From the NCBI RefSeq assembly GCF_937616625.2, contig NC_065573.1:18987001-19051000 (forward strand): a stretch of DNA of 64,000 nt, read 5' to 3'. The notes under the pieces are model-generated. The model was not told the DNA's origin. It saw nothing but the letters and a program-made list of their open reading frames with translations, and ran no database searches. The stretch's first letter is position 1, and each line of letters begins with the position of its first letter. Shown here piece by piece: positions 1 to 11,239 of this stretch. The position numbers and the translations under genes were made by a program. Source of the stretch: Mercurialis annua (taxonomy: Eukaryota; Streptophyta; Magnoliopsida; Malpighiales; Euphorbiaceae).

Positions 1-1575
1 AATGTTGGTAGTCGGGAACAATCTTTGGGGCAGGATTAGTTGAGATCCGTGAAATCCACACACATGTGTGCTGGGCTGTCCTAATGAAAAATCAGTGACC
101 TTTCCGTCGTCTGTCAGATCCTGGATGGCATGTTTCAACATGGTACATGAATCGGTATGATGCCCGAGTGTCTAATGGAACTTGCAATGCGTGTTGGGGT
201 TCTAATTCATCGCATTAGGATTTGGAGGATTCTTCAGAGACCTAGGTTGTAAGAGGTCTTGTTTCATTAGTATGTCTAGAATCTTAGTAAGAGGGATATA
301 GAATTCTGAATACTTCCTATTCCATGTCCCTGGCCTTTAGACAAAGTTGACACTTGCGCTTTTGTTGGCCGACTGATAATTCGATCGATTACCTCATGTT
401 AGCGCGCTAAGTTTCTTTTTCAGATTCTATTTCCTCCACTTCCATCCCGTCATCTAGCAGATCGTCAAAGGTCTTGGGATTCATATTTTGAAGTCGCTCA
501 ACCCAATGTGGATGAACGTTCTTAACCACAATTCTGACTCGGTCCTTCTCAAACGGCTTCTCCTTCAACAAAGCGGCCTTTTCTAATCATCTGGCGAGGA
601 ATTCGGAGAATGGCTCTGCAGGTTTCCGCTTCATCAATTCTAAGTCACTCAGGGTGACTTCTAGCTTAGAGCGACGACTGTACTGGCTCAAGAAAGCGGA
701 GGACAACTCGCTCGAGTCTCCCCTTGTTTTCATTGGCAGGTCATAATACCAACGTGCTGCGTTTTCTTATAACGACCTTGTAAAGGCCCTGACAATTTAT
801 TTTGTGGTCGAGATTATTGTGGTCATCACATAGATGAACTAGTTGAGATGGGTGCGAGGATCTGCTCTTTCATTAAAATGGCTGAGGTCATGCATCTTAA
901 ACTTTGCCGGTAGCTTCTCATCCCTTCTTAAAGAATATTCATCCAAGTTGATGAATTAGCTGCTACTCTTTCCTAGAATATTGGCCTGGAGTTGTTCCAC
1001 TTTTCTTGCCAGGTCCTGGTAGGAATCAAATTGAGTTGATCCCAGGTTTTTAAGCTTTTCGCTCTTGGTTTCCACTTTTTGTCGTTCCTCGTATTGTTGG
1101 TGAACCAATTCTGATCGGTAGTTGGCGGTTTAGGTTTTTCCCCGTATATTTGTCATACTCTTCTCTACGCCTCTTCTCGGCTTCATCTTTCTTCCTTATT
1201 TCTTTCATGAGGTCATTAGCAGTATTTCCCCCTTTTATAGTGGATGATGGTTTGTCTTTTGACCAATTCCTGCCCCCTTTTGGGACTTCATGAATTCGCA
1301 AACCACTTCTCCAGGTTATCATTTTTCCTCTTGACGGAGTCCATAACCTCCTCCCTCAACTGATCGAGATTAGCTTGTGTTACGGATTGTGCTCCTTTTG
1401 CTGTTTCTGACATGTCGGAGGTACTGGTTGATCTGAAGATTCTACCGGTGGAAGACTTTCTTGAGATGGAGTTGATTAGCTGCTCGTAAACTTATTTGGC
1501 TATTTGCGCTGGTGTGATTAGAGTTGCCGGTCTCTTGGTAAGGCTAGCCATCCTGGTGAGTCTTCTTGATTGTCT
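1..1575 (-). pseudogene. Decayed gag region of an Ogre/Tat-type Ty3/gypsy element
   Basis: Read on the minus strand, roughly 1000 to 420 encodes a recognisable retrotransposon gag core in pieces (for example VTLSDLELMKRKPAEPFSEF followed by a segment with HPHWVERLQNMNPKTFDDLL). The part from 1322 to 1050 encodes a lysine- and arginine-rich stretch of 90 residues. Frameshifts and stops break the reading frame, so this is a dead copy. Minus-strand order is primer-binding-like site (near 2760), leader, then gag, which is the normal order for an element whose pol lies beyond the left window edge. The family call rests on gag style and on the tRNA-Arg-like primer site; I am fairly sure of gypsy gag, less sure of the lineage. 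Confidence 0.6.
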
Positions 1576-3150
1576 TTGCCAAAGAGAAGTCGGACGCGTT
1601 TCCTTAGTGGCTGCATCCACAAGGGGTTAGTTTATGATGTGTTGCATTCAGGATGTATGATATGCAGGGTTAGTTTTAACACATAGCACTTATCATTTAG
1701 CATTTAGCACGTAGAGCAGTTTAATATCATAGAGACAAGTTGTTCCTTCCAACCTTATTCCTCACACAGATGTGTTCCAGGCGAGGTTTCATTCCTAGGT
1801 TTTTTTGGTCCGGACCCTGGCATTGCAATGCAAGAGTCGACGTATACCTGCAAGCTCTCTTTAGCAGTTCTAAACAGACAAGCGGCAATAGTCGATGTAA
1901 GAATTTATTTATCCTTTTTTGAAGGTGTGCAAACATAGAGAGTGGACCTGACGGTTCCATTTTAAAATCTGGGAAGGATTTAGTCTTACGGCTAGTCAAA
2001 CGCATGGGCAGACACTTCACTAGACTGGATATTGGTAGCTTAATCAAGAAAAGGAGTTTTACTTGACCAGAGTTTGTATTAACGTCTGGCTTAACATTAT
2101 GTTTTGAAACTAGAAAATTTCTTTAGGCCTGACCTAAGACTAAGATTAAAATGGTAATCTAAAAAATGGACTCGGAATCCTTACATCGACATTCATGCCT
2201 CAAATACACACATTATGCTGGATATTTTTATAGAGGGTAGTGTCTAAGATTTATGCATGTGGGCTGAGTCACTGGGTTTTGGTAGTAACCTGTTTCAAGG
2301 CTACCACATGATGATATACCTTTGATGGGTCTCCTGAATCACGAGTACAAGCGACCTAGGTACTGGGCTGCGAGTGATGCTACTCCGCAAAAAACATTCC
2401 GGACATTGGAGTGCAACGCCGGGACATATGATCGGCTATGAGCATCAGGGTTGATAAAGGACTCCTAGAGAGTAAGATGAGAAGAGAAGTTCTAATGTAT
2501 GCAGCAAGTGAATATGTCTAGTACGTAAAAGCGGAGCTCAATAACGCCAAAGCCGTGCGGTTTAGGTCCATGGCAACCATTTTTGAAAACCATTCTAAAA
2601 ATGTTTTTGTGTTTATATATTAAAAATAGTTGATTTGTATACATCTCCGGTGGAGTCGCAACTGTGAGCAAAAGCGGGGGATTTAGGGTCCCGTTTGCCT
2701 AGACTTATGGCAGATCTCTATTCCTGAAAGGGTTTTGAAATAAATATGGAATCGCCACCAAGCCCAGCTAGAAAATTCCTTTTATAACAACTTGGTAACC
2801 TTATTCGCTTATGGGTAAGATTATCGTACGCTCAACCAAAAGACCAGGTTCGTGGACCTCCCCGAAACTCGTGTTCTTAACTTATCAATTTCCGCTTTTA
2901 ATTACTGGACATACTTTATATCATCTCAACACTCAATTGCAATCCACAAGATATAATGCTAGAAAATAAACACGTTTGAAAGCGGTAAACAACGACGAAT
3001 CTTGAAAAAAAGCAAACGTAGGAAGAAAATTTCAAAACAAAAATTTCAAGTTCAAGAAAATATGGTTTTTAAATAGAAAATTAAAATGAAGAAAAAGAAG
3101 ATTAAATATGTAATGCGCACGCAACCCAAGAATGTTATAAGATAGGGAAC
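1576..3150 (-). mobile_element. 5' leader, primer site and part of the LTR of the same minus-strand element
   Basis: No gene is visible. On the minus strand, 2760-2748 reads TGGTGGCGATTCC, which resembles the tRNA-Arg primer-binding site used by Ogre-type elements, and it lies upstream of the decayed gag. The sequence to the right of 2766 would then be the left LTR of that element, but I could not find a second LTR in the window, so its outer limit is a guess. The several short open frames here look like chance. Confidence 0.4.
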
Positions 3151-3364
3151 TACAGGGTTGAAACCCTACAATACATTCAGGATGAATGACACGTGGTGAC
3201 TAAGGTGAGACATGTTTAAGATCCTTGAACCATGACGGACACGTGTCAAAGGATAAAACAAAATCAAAAAGACTCGCCAAAAAAGTGAAGAGTTCCGCCA
3301 AATGAAACTAAAAATCAAACAAGACATGAATACCAAGATACTTGTTTATTTGCGGGGGAGCTAA

Positions 3365-3984
3365 TGATGGAAATATAATTTCAGAGTAATATAATGGGCC
3401 GAGTCCCACAGGATTCGCCCACTGAAGTGAAACTCGGGACCAGTCTAGAGAGAACCAAGTTAAACCTGATACCGAGCCCTTTAGAGCTTGTCTACTTAAA
3501 GTAATCTAAGAGAATTCACCTAACAGATACAACGACTGAATCCAATAGGATTCAATAATCAGATCTAATACAACTCATCAAAAATTCTAAATATAATTCA
3601 ACTACAATACTAATAATAAAGGAGATTCTATAAGACCCAAATCTTCTAGAATCTCAAGGGATACTTTTCTATTTGTAAACACATTTCTATTTAGGAGTTT
3701 ATCCTATTTAGCACTCATCCCTAAATATGACTTTTACTGAATATGAATTCCTTTCCTATTTGAACTCATTTGATGAATAGGAATCCCCTATTTCGATTCT
3801 ATCAGGTATTACTCCATGCTTATTAGGGTATGCCTACATAAACACTAATTATGAATTTACAATAATACTCCCTTAAACTTAATATTGACTTAAGTATCGG
3901 ACAGATGATTGGACAACTACCGTCCGATAAGCCATCTACCTTGTTTTGCAGGATCAAACCTGTTGTGAAGGTCAGACTCCGTCA
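3365..3984 (+). mobile_element. LTR (with preceding polypurine tract) of a Tat-like element
   Basis: A purine run TTTGCGGGGGAGCTAA (3349-3364) directly precedes TGATGG at 3365. The intact Tat element in this window has the same arrangement before its 3' LTR. The unit ends about CCGTCA at 3984. A second, diverged copy starts at 32201 with the same TGATGGAAA start and shares ordered blocks such as CTTTCCTATTT and TACCACCGTCCGAT-like sequence near its end. I read this as a 3' LTR whose internal region is lost or merges leftwards (about 3170-3364). The end coordinate is by eye. Confidence 0.55.
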
Positions 3985-4050
3985 ATAATTATATTTATAA
4001 TATTGTTAATGATGATACACCAATAAAATGATATTGGTTAAGAATAGTAA

Positions 4051-4381
4051 GAGCATCTTTATTGTAAGTGTTATATTTTGTACTCTTTTTAGCACAAAAT
4101 ATAGCAAAATGCTATTTTAACATAAATTTTAAACTTAGACCTCTGTGCATAGTGCTATATTGAATGACGGAATTTTAATTTTATCGTGACTTTTATTTTA
4201 TATGCAAAAAACATAAAACATTTCTTAGTAATTTTAGCTTTAATTTAATATTTAAAACTTATTAATAATTATTAATTAAATATTAAAATATACATTTTTA
4301 ATAAATAATTTTAATCAATAAATCAATAGAACCGTCATCTTTATATCATCTCAACATTTTTAATAAAGAGTGGAGATGCTC
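4051..4381. mobile_element. PIF/Harbinger-type MITE
   Basis: The left end starts GAGCATCTTTATTG. The right end, reverse complemented, starts GAGCATCTCCACTCTTTATT, so the termini are inverted repeats. The trinucleotide TAA flanks both sides (4048-4050 and 4382-4384), the usual target duplication for PIF/Harbinger. The body is AT-rich without coding capacity, as expected for a non-autonomous MITE of about 331 bp. Confidence 0.7.
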
Positions 4382-4659
4382 TAATAAATCAACAGAGCCA
4401 TCATTTTTTTCGCCTTACTAGAAAGAACAAGAGTGCTCGGTTCATTTTTGATGAAATTCTATGGATCAAAAAAACTTTTCACTTTCACCAATCTATCAAA
4501 ATTTCCATTAAAGTACTTAGCGTCGGCAACAACAATACCAAGATTTTCATAATTCAAGAACGTGCCTTGTGGATTCTATAGAATAATGAAGTATACATTT
4601 TTCGCCTGAGATAAATAATTGGTCTTAAGATTACAACAAAACTGCAACGGTGGTTAGGT

Positions 4660-6556
4660 TATCAGAATTAAAACCGAAAATAAAACCTATATATTGATTG
4701 AACCTTGAATATTACAAGATTAACCATTAACAATAAACCTAAGCCTTTTATAGAAAATTGAATAACCGTTTTACATATGAAAATAAGCATGTTGGTGAGC
4801 TGTTGATGAGCTGGATTCCAGCTGTTATCCAACTTTTGATGAGCTGGATTCCAACTAGCAATGAAGGCAGTAGCATCCCTTACCAATTGAAGGAGTAGTA
4901 GCAACCCCTACACTTCTATGTTCTGTTACCCCTTTCAAGCTTGGCATATGTATCCAATATTCCGAGCTTGGGAAATGATATTGGTGCATCAACTTTTATT
5001 CGCATCAACTTTTATTCACAGCAACAGCCCTTCGTAAGAGTAGTAGAAGAAGCAACAACAAAAGCAACAAAATAGATGCAGGTAACAGATGCTTGCAACA
5101 ACAGCCTTGATATAGCCACTTTTGCAGCACATGCATATGAGATGTAGCAGCAGCCAACATGATACTGGAGGATAAACATCTGAAACAAAAGCATTGGGTA
5201 GAACAAACCCATAAAATGTACATTAAGAGCATTTAGTATGGCCTTATGAGCTTCAGTGGGTACACCATCCTTATAAAATTGAACATGACAGTAAAACCTT
5301 CACAACAGTTTGCAGTAGCATTGCTTCTAGAGGACCGACATAATGAATGACCTTTGTTAATTTGCATGAACCACAAATTAGCTCTTGACAGCTATAATTT
5401 GTCCCCATTTATGTGTACAACTTCAATTTTCGTTAATCAACAAACTTAACTTCAATCATGCTAATAAACTATCAAAAAATGAATCACCAAAAAACCTCAA
5501 AAGAAGACAGGATTTGTTCACTCCATAGTTCATAATGGAGATGAGCTTGAACGTATAGACATTTCAAGATCCATGACAAGAAATTTAATCGGAAACGAAC
5601 CGGTCTAAGTCATCAGTAAAATGAATAAGATCCTCAATATAATAGCCGTCTTGTCCTTGTACCTTACTCAAGTAAATACTATTTCATTGAAGGATTTTAA
5701 TAAACAGTTAATGAGCATAATTGAAAAACAATAATCTGATTCCAATTATATCTTTAAAATCATCATCCGAAGCTTGAAATAAAGGAGCAGAGGTTGTGAA
5801 ACACTAAACTAAAAAACAAATTAAACTGGAACTACTTTATATGAATAAAACAAGCGTTGATTTGGAAGAGATTTTGAATTTTGAATTAATTACATAATGG
5901 AGAAAATTTGATAGAAGAAAGATTAAGGAATACAGTGGAAGAACAAACAATTTCCACCTGTGAACGCTAATTAAAAGCAAATCTGAAACCAAATATGAAC
6001 TGAAATCAACAACTATGAATTGAACAAACCAAAGATTGATCAAAAAAATAAATTGATGAGAAAGAACCTCATATTGAAATTGTAATCTGAAATCGAAGTT
6101 GAGCTTGAAATTCATAAACTGAAATCAATCTGGATTGCTAGGACTAAAGAAACAAATCAATAAATCTGAAATCACAAATCTGTTGAGACTAGACATCTAG
6201 TACAATTAACCGGAGAAGAAATACTCAATCTGAAACGCGGCGGCAACACCGGTGGCAACGTCATCTCCCGGGCTCTGACCCGCTCTAATACCATATCAAA
6301 ATTCAAACTGAAAAAAAAACTTGTATATTGATTAAAGCTTGAAGATTACAAGATTAACCATTAACAATAAACATAAGCCTTTATTTATAGACAATTGAAT
6401 AATTGCTTTACATATGAAAATAAGTACGTTGTTGAGCTGTTGATGAGCTGGCTTCCAGCTGTTGATGAGCTGGATTACAGCTAGCAATGAAGACTGCAGC
6501 ATCCCTTACCAAGTGAAGGAGCAGGACCAGCCCCTACACTTCTATGTTCTGTTACA
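4660..6556 (-). mobile_element. Small non-autonomous Copia-like LTR element, minus strand
   Basis: Two direct repeats of about 265 bp (roughly 4660-4929 and 6296-6556) flank an interior of about 1.37 kb. On the minus strand the interior starts with TGGTATTAGAGC (6293-6282), close to the initiator-methionine tRNA primer site. It ends with the purine tract AAGCTTGAAAGGGG (4943-4930) before the other LTR. The LTRs share long blocks such as the one around CAAGATTAACCATTAAC but differ at many positions, so the insertion is old. Flanks AGGTT/AGGTA could be a decayed 5-bp duplication. The interior has only short frames and no gag or pol, so it must have depended on another element. Confidence 0.7.
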
Positions 6557-7560
6557 GGTAGATTGCACAATGGTTAAAGGATCTTCATAGGTTCAGTATT
6601 TTTATAAATAAAAGTTAAAAATATTTAAATAGCCAAGTACCAAATGGAATTTTTAAAATTTTATAATATTATTGTAAATATTTTTAATATATATGTATGT
6701 ATCTAAAAAAGAAATTAAGTATACTTTATTAGTTACTCTTTCTGTCCCATTTAAAAGAGAATATATTATTTTTTATGTCTCATTAAAAATGTTTAAATTA
6801 AATTATGTGTTAATTTTTATAGAGTTTTATTATTATTATTTTTTAAGCTTAATCACCAAAAAATACTCCATGTTTTCAAAAAAAAAGATCGTTTATGGTC
6901 TCATCTTTCAAAGTCCTTACTTTTAGCCCATTTTTTAATTTTCACTTTTAATTATAGCAATTTTTTCAAATTGGAGTGAGAAAAAGTTAAATTTGTGGTT
7001 TATGTTACTTATATTATTTCAATTTGTATATTTATCATAATTAATTTCAAAAATAAAGCAATATAAGAGGTTTATTTCATTTTTTTTTTCACTTCAATTT
7101 AAACAAATGGCTATAATTGAAAGTAAAAATTGAAATATGGGTTAAAATTGAAAATTTTAAACGATAAAAACATAAACAAACAAAACCAAAAAAGTGAGAT
7201 ATTCTTAAGTGATTAGGCATATTTTTCATTTTATTTCTAACATTAATGACTATAATTTTTTTTTGCACATAGTTCATGATATTTTCTGAATGAGTCTTCA
7301 AGTTTGAGATGACACCTTTAACCCTTTCACATTCAGACTAATCCTCACTCGAATAGTGTAGGTCACTTGTGGGAGGCTCTAAATTTTAAATGGCTGCATA
7401 TATGGGTATGGTTTGGACCGACAACCTCACTTAAATCGGAAGAGCGTATTATCAAGTTACATGCGCCTTGAGATTTATTGACTATAATTCTAAACATCTT
7501 TTACAAGACCACAATTACTGGATGTAAAGATAGAAGCTTATAATGAATTCTTATATGTTC
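6557..7560. other. AT-rich spacer without a gene
   Basis: Long A and T runs and short open frames only. A Stowaway-like start (ACTCTTTCTGTCCCATTTAAA near 6730) has no clear partner end. I see no supported gene here. Confidence 0.5.
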
Positions 7561-8111
7561 AGACCTCTCAGAATGAAAGAGACAGATTAATTGGTTCTAA
7601 TTCTGTTTGTCAATTATCTTGGCAATTACCCCCTGTTTCCATGATTAAATTGAATTATGCAGTTACATCTAACATTACAGCCAAGTTAGGAGTTATTGCA
7701 GTGATTGCTAGAGATTGTACGAGTTATGTTCGAGGCATATTTTCAGTTTTTTTCGACATATTTAGAACCCTGGTATCTTACAAATTTTAGCAATGCATGA
7801 AGCTTTGCTTTGGGCCATTTCTCAACAAAGGGGTAGTGTGATTTTTGAAGGAGATGACTTTAAAGTATCGCAGGCTATTAATACTCGCAATTTAGCTTTT
7901 GCTCATGCTTGTGGTATTTTTCAGGATATTTTACATCTCATGAATCAGCTTCAACAATCACGTTTTACTACGATTACTTGTAAATTTAATATTGTAGCTC
8001 ATAATTAGCTTATAATCGTATGTTATTAGTAGCTAGTTTTTAGGTTTCGGTTGTTATTGTTATTCTATGTACGTTCTCGTTTACTTAGTTTTTTTTGTAG
8101 GTTTTTAGTAG
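7560..8111 (+). pseudogene. Decayed plant RNase H-like (RVT_3) reading frame
   Basis: Two pieces in different frames match the RNase H domain found at the end of plant L1 LINEs and in related host open reading frames. The first (from 7641) has the style KLNYAVTSNITAKLGVIAV. The second (7793-8008) has EALLWAISQQ, an IFEGDDFKVSQAINTRNL block and a final FNIVAHN block. The frame changes between them, the first acidic residue of the usual N-V-D start is replaced, and a stop follows the last block, so it is not functional. The LARD element inserted just after it at 8117. Confidence 0.65.
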
Positions 8112-8116
8112 CTACT

Positions 8117-11100
8117 TGTAATACCCCAAAATAATTAATTAACTAATTGGACCACGTGTACAGTTTGGATTCGCCGGAGTGGCGATATCAGAAAGATTTC
8201 TGATAAAGATTAAAATGCATAATGTTAGTAGGTCGGTTTCGGGAAGTTAACGACGAAGTTATTAATATCATATGATAGTTGTAAATTGGAATTAAAAGGA
8301 AAAGTGTTAAGAAAAGCCCAAAATAAAGTATAGGGACCAAAGTGGTAATTTAGCCACTTTGAGATAAAAATGGAAATTATTTCGCCAAGGTCCGCGAAAT
8401 GTTTTATAATATATGTGGTAAAAGTTTCGGGTCAATCGGAGACCTTTTAAAAATTTGGACGCGGATGCGTTTGGGCTAAATTGTAACTTTTGAAAAGTTT
8501 CAAGGGCTAAAGTGTAAATTAGCCAATTAAGCTTAGAGAATAGCAATTTGAAGATTAATGACGGAAAAATAAAATATTGAGTTAGTATTATTTATCGGAT
8601 ATAAATAATACGTAAATAATCGAATTAAAAGGATAATTAAACCATTTAGTTAAATTAGAAAGTTTAAAAGAGAAATGGTTTAAATTAAAGAAATGAAGGA
8701 CCAAAGTGGCTAGTTAACCAAGATATATATGTTTCTTTCCTTATGAATAAGGAAAAGGGGAAAAGTGATCAGAGAAAGAAGAAACCTACAGAAGGTTTCG
8801 ACGATCAAATGCGATCCGTCGCGGTTTCGCCGTTTCTCGTCCAAATCGCGAGTTCTTTATATCGATTCGTCCAGAATTCAATTCTCTATCATCGTTAAGC
8901 TTCAAATCGAGGTAATCTTGACGTTTTAGTTGCTGAAATTGAAGAATATAGGGCTGCCATGTCGAGATCGAATCGTATCAACCGTAGTCACGTTATTTTT
9001 GACGTTTTTGATGATTATTGAGTTGAATATTGTGTTATATTGATGTAGAAACATGTCGGAATGAGTTAGGGATGTCGGGAGCATGTCGAGATGATATTTG
9101 GGGCTGTTCTATGGTGTCGCACGACGTGCGACAAGGTCTCACGACGTGCGACATAACCTCGCGACGCGAGCGGACTTGCGATTGGCATAATTTCTTCGTT
9201 CGGACTCGGAATTGAGCGATTCTCGTTGTGTTGGAAAGAGGAAAGGATTGTCTATCAATCCTAAGCATCATATCAAGGTAATATTGCTGATTTGGATGTT
9301 AAAAGTTGAGGTTATAGGCTGTCTCAACGAAAATGTTACGCTCGAATCGCGTACGTCGGAATTGAGACGTTTACGGTTGATTTCGAAGTGATAAAAGTGT
9401 TAATAATGTGTTTAAATGATCTAGGTATGTGTTGGAATGAATTTGGAGTAATTTGGGGCTTTGAAAAAGGTCTAGGAGCCTCAAAACCGCTGCTTCCAAA
9501 GTGCGCACGACGTGCTGCACTTCAGCACGTCGTGCTGGTGCGCGACGTGCACCACAGGGGTGCACGACGTGCACCACAGGGGTGCACGACGTGCACCACA
9601 GGGGTGCACGACGTGCACCACAGGGGTGCACGACGTGCACCACAAGGGTGCACGACGTGCACCAGTGAAGGGCACGTCGTGCCCTTCATGAAAAATGAAG
9701 GACACGATGTGCCAAGCTGGCACGACGTGCCCTACTTTGATTGTGACCTCCCTGGGACTTCCGGGAGCGAAAACTGGCTTCCGATGGCATGATACGGGTG
9801 TAGAACTCTGACTAATGTCTTAAAATGAATATTAATAAAGAAATTATAGCAATGAACATTAGCATGATAAGTAATCAAGATATGAATAGATATCTGCAGA
9901 GAAAGATATGTTTAGAGCACGACGGTTATGTTTCGTGCTTTTGTCGTGTTAGGTATCTAGTGCAGTTTTTAAGAATAGGATTCTCTAAGTATATGTTTTA
10001 ACGATAGAATCCTATGATAGATGTAACGGACTACGAGTATAACGAACCAAGAAGCTCGACGAGGATTGACGGACCAGTCTCCAGGAGCTTACGTTTGGAT
10101 ATAAGGAATAGCGGTCACTGTGAGTGGCAAATTTACTTTCGCGTATTATTAATATAAAAGTTAATTTCATATATATACGTATATTGTTTATACGCATCGC
10201 ATTATATATGATTGATTGAGATGTTATATGTTTTATCAAGTTTATATATGAAAGACTAGTATGCGATCCGAAGAAACTAGCTACCTATTGGGTGTCAATA
10301 GGCTGTGTGATCACCAGTATCGAGTCAGTCTAGTATGTTTGCATTGAGAAATGACTTGACACAGCTGGGAGCTGTTGATGAATATGATATTTACGATTGA
10401 GTTATGATTTCGATACGCAGAGTGAACTCGGCTACGGTGTAGCCTGGAAGTCCCCGTATCTAGTGGCTGGGCCACCAGCGAGTTGGACTCGCAATTGATA
10501 TTTACGATTGGGTTGAGTGATATATGATTATTCGAGAGATGTGTCGCATGCTAGGATATTAGTTTCGTACGGATCAAATACATGTTTATATGTTTTATAC
10601 TATTGTTTTCTTGAGATGCGATGTTATGTTTTTATATTAATACCGTTAGTAACTTGCAAGCTCACTCAGTATTTCCCAAAATACTGACCCCCTCACAGTG
10701 TTTCCTTTCAGGTGACCGGAATCGGATCAGACAGACCATCTCCTTTGTGTTGGCAGCCTTTTGGCTTACACAAAGTACAAGTTTTATAGAGCTGCAGTAG
10801 TCAGTAGGTGTCAGTATAAGGTGTATGATTTAATTTCAAACGGTATTTGAAAAGTAAACTCTGATATAATTATATAAGTAAGTTGTTTATAAAGATGGCG
10901 TTTTATTCGTTTGAATTGTGTACCAATTGCCTTAAGAGGAATTGGTTATGTCTGTGGTCAGAAACAGGGCGGTGCTGGATATGAGATATCGCTCGGTAAG
11001 ACCCTGGTTTCTAAGAATTTGTTCGCGAATGTTTTCAGAAAAGAAATCCGATGTTTTAATAATTGAATTATATTATTTAAAGAAGATTTCTGAAAACGTA

Positions 11101-11223
11101 TTGTATATAGTAATATGTTTTAATCGCGAAAAATTTATAACGGTTTTAGGCTTGCTACGGGTTTCGGAGCAACCACTCCCATTCCCTAGCGCCGGTCTCG
11201 GCTCAATAATTTGGGTCGTGACA
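8117..11223 (+). repeat. Left LTR of the LARD element (3107 bp)
   Basis: Unusually long for a plant LTR. It contains two clusters of short odd palindromes (9116-9170 and 9505-9735) and a 22-bp tandem array. The last 75 bases (from GCTTGCTACGGGTTT to the end) are conserved with two solo LTRs elsewhere in the window. Short reading frames inside it are translations of repeats and not genes. Confidence 0.93.
9543..9668 (+). repeat. 22-bp tandem array in the left LARD LTR
   Basis: Five full units of CGACGTGCACCACAGGGGTG plus CA, with one A/G variant in the last full unit, followed by a partial unit. The matching array in the right LTR (16671-16730) has two full units plus the partial one. Each unit junction forms the palindrome GGTGCACG-A-CGTGCACC. 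Confidence 0.95.
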
Positions 11224-11227
11224 ATTG

Positions 11228-11239
11228 TGGTATCAGAGC
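11228..11239 (+). promoter_or_regulatory. Primer-binding site of the LARD (initiator Met tRNA)
   Basis: TGGTATCAGAGC lies four bases after the left LTR end and is complementary to the 3' end of the plant initiator methionine tRNA, the primer used by many Ty3/gypsy and Copia elements. Confidence 0.9.

Noticed and set aside
5005..5232. Leucine-rich 75-codon frame inside the small LTR element
   Set aside because: Composition follows a simple AACAAC/AGCAAC-type repeat; no gag or other domain.
9543..9668. Possible CRISPR-like or satellite array
   Set aside because: Units are head to tail without spacers, inside a plant LTR, and duplicated in the other LTR.
9371..9792. Open frames of 80-134 codons rich in VHVVHPCGARRAP-type repeats on both strands
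   Set aside because: They are translations of the 22-bp tandem array in the LTR; the same happens in the right LTR with fewer units, so they are not genes.
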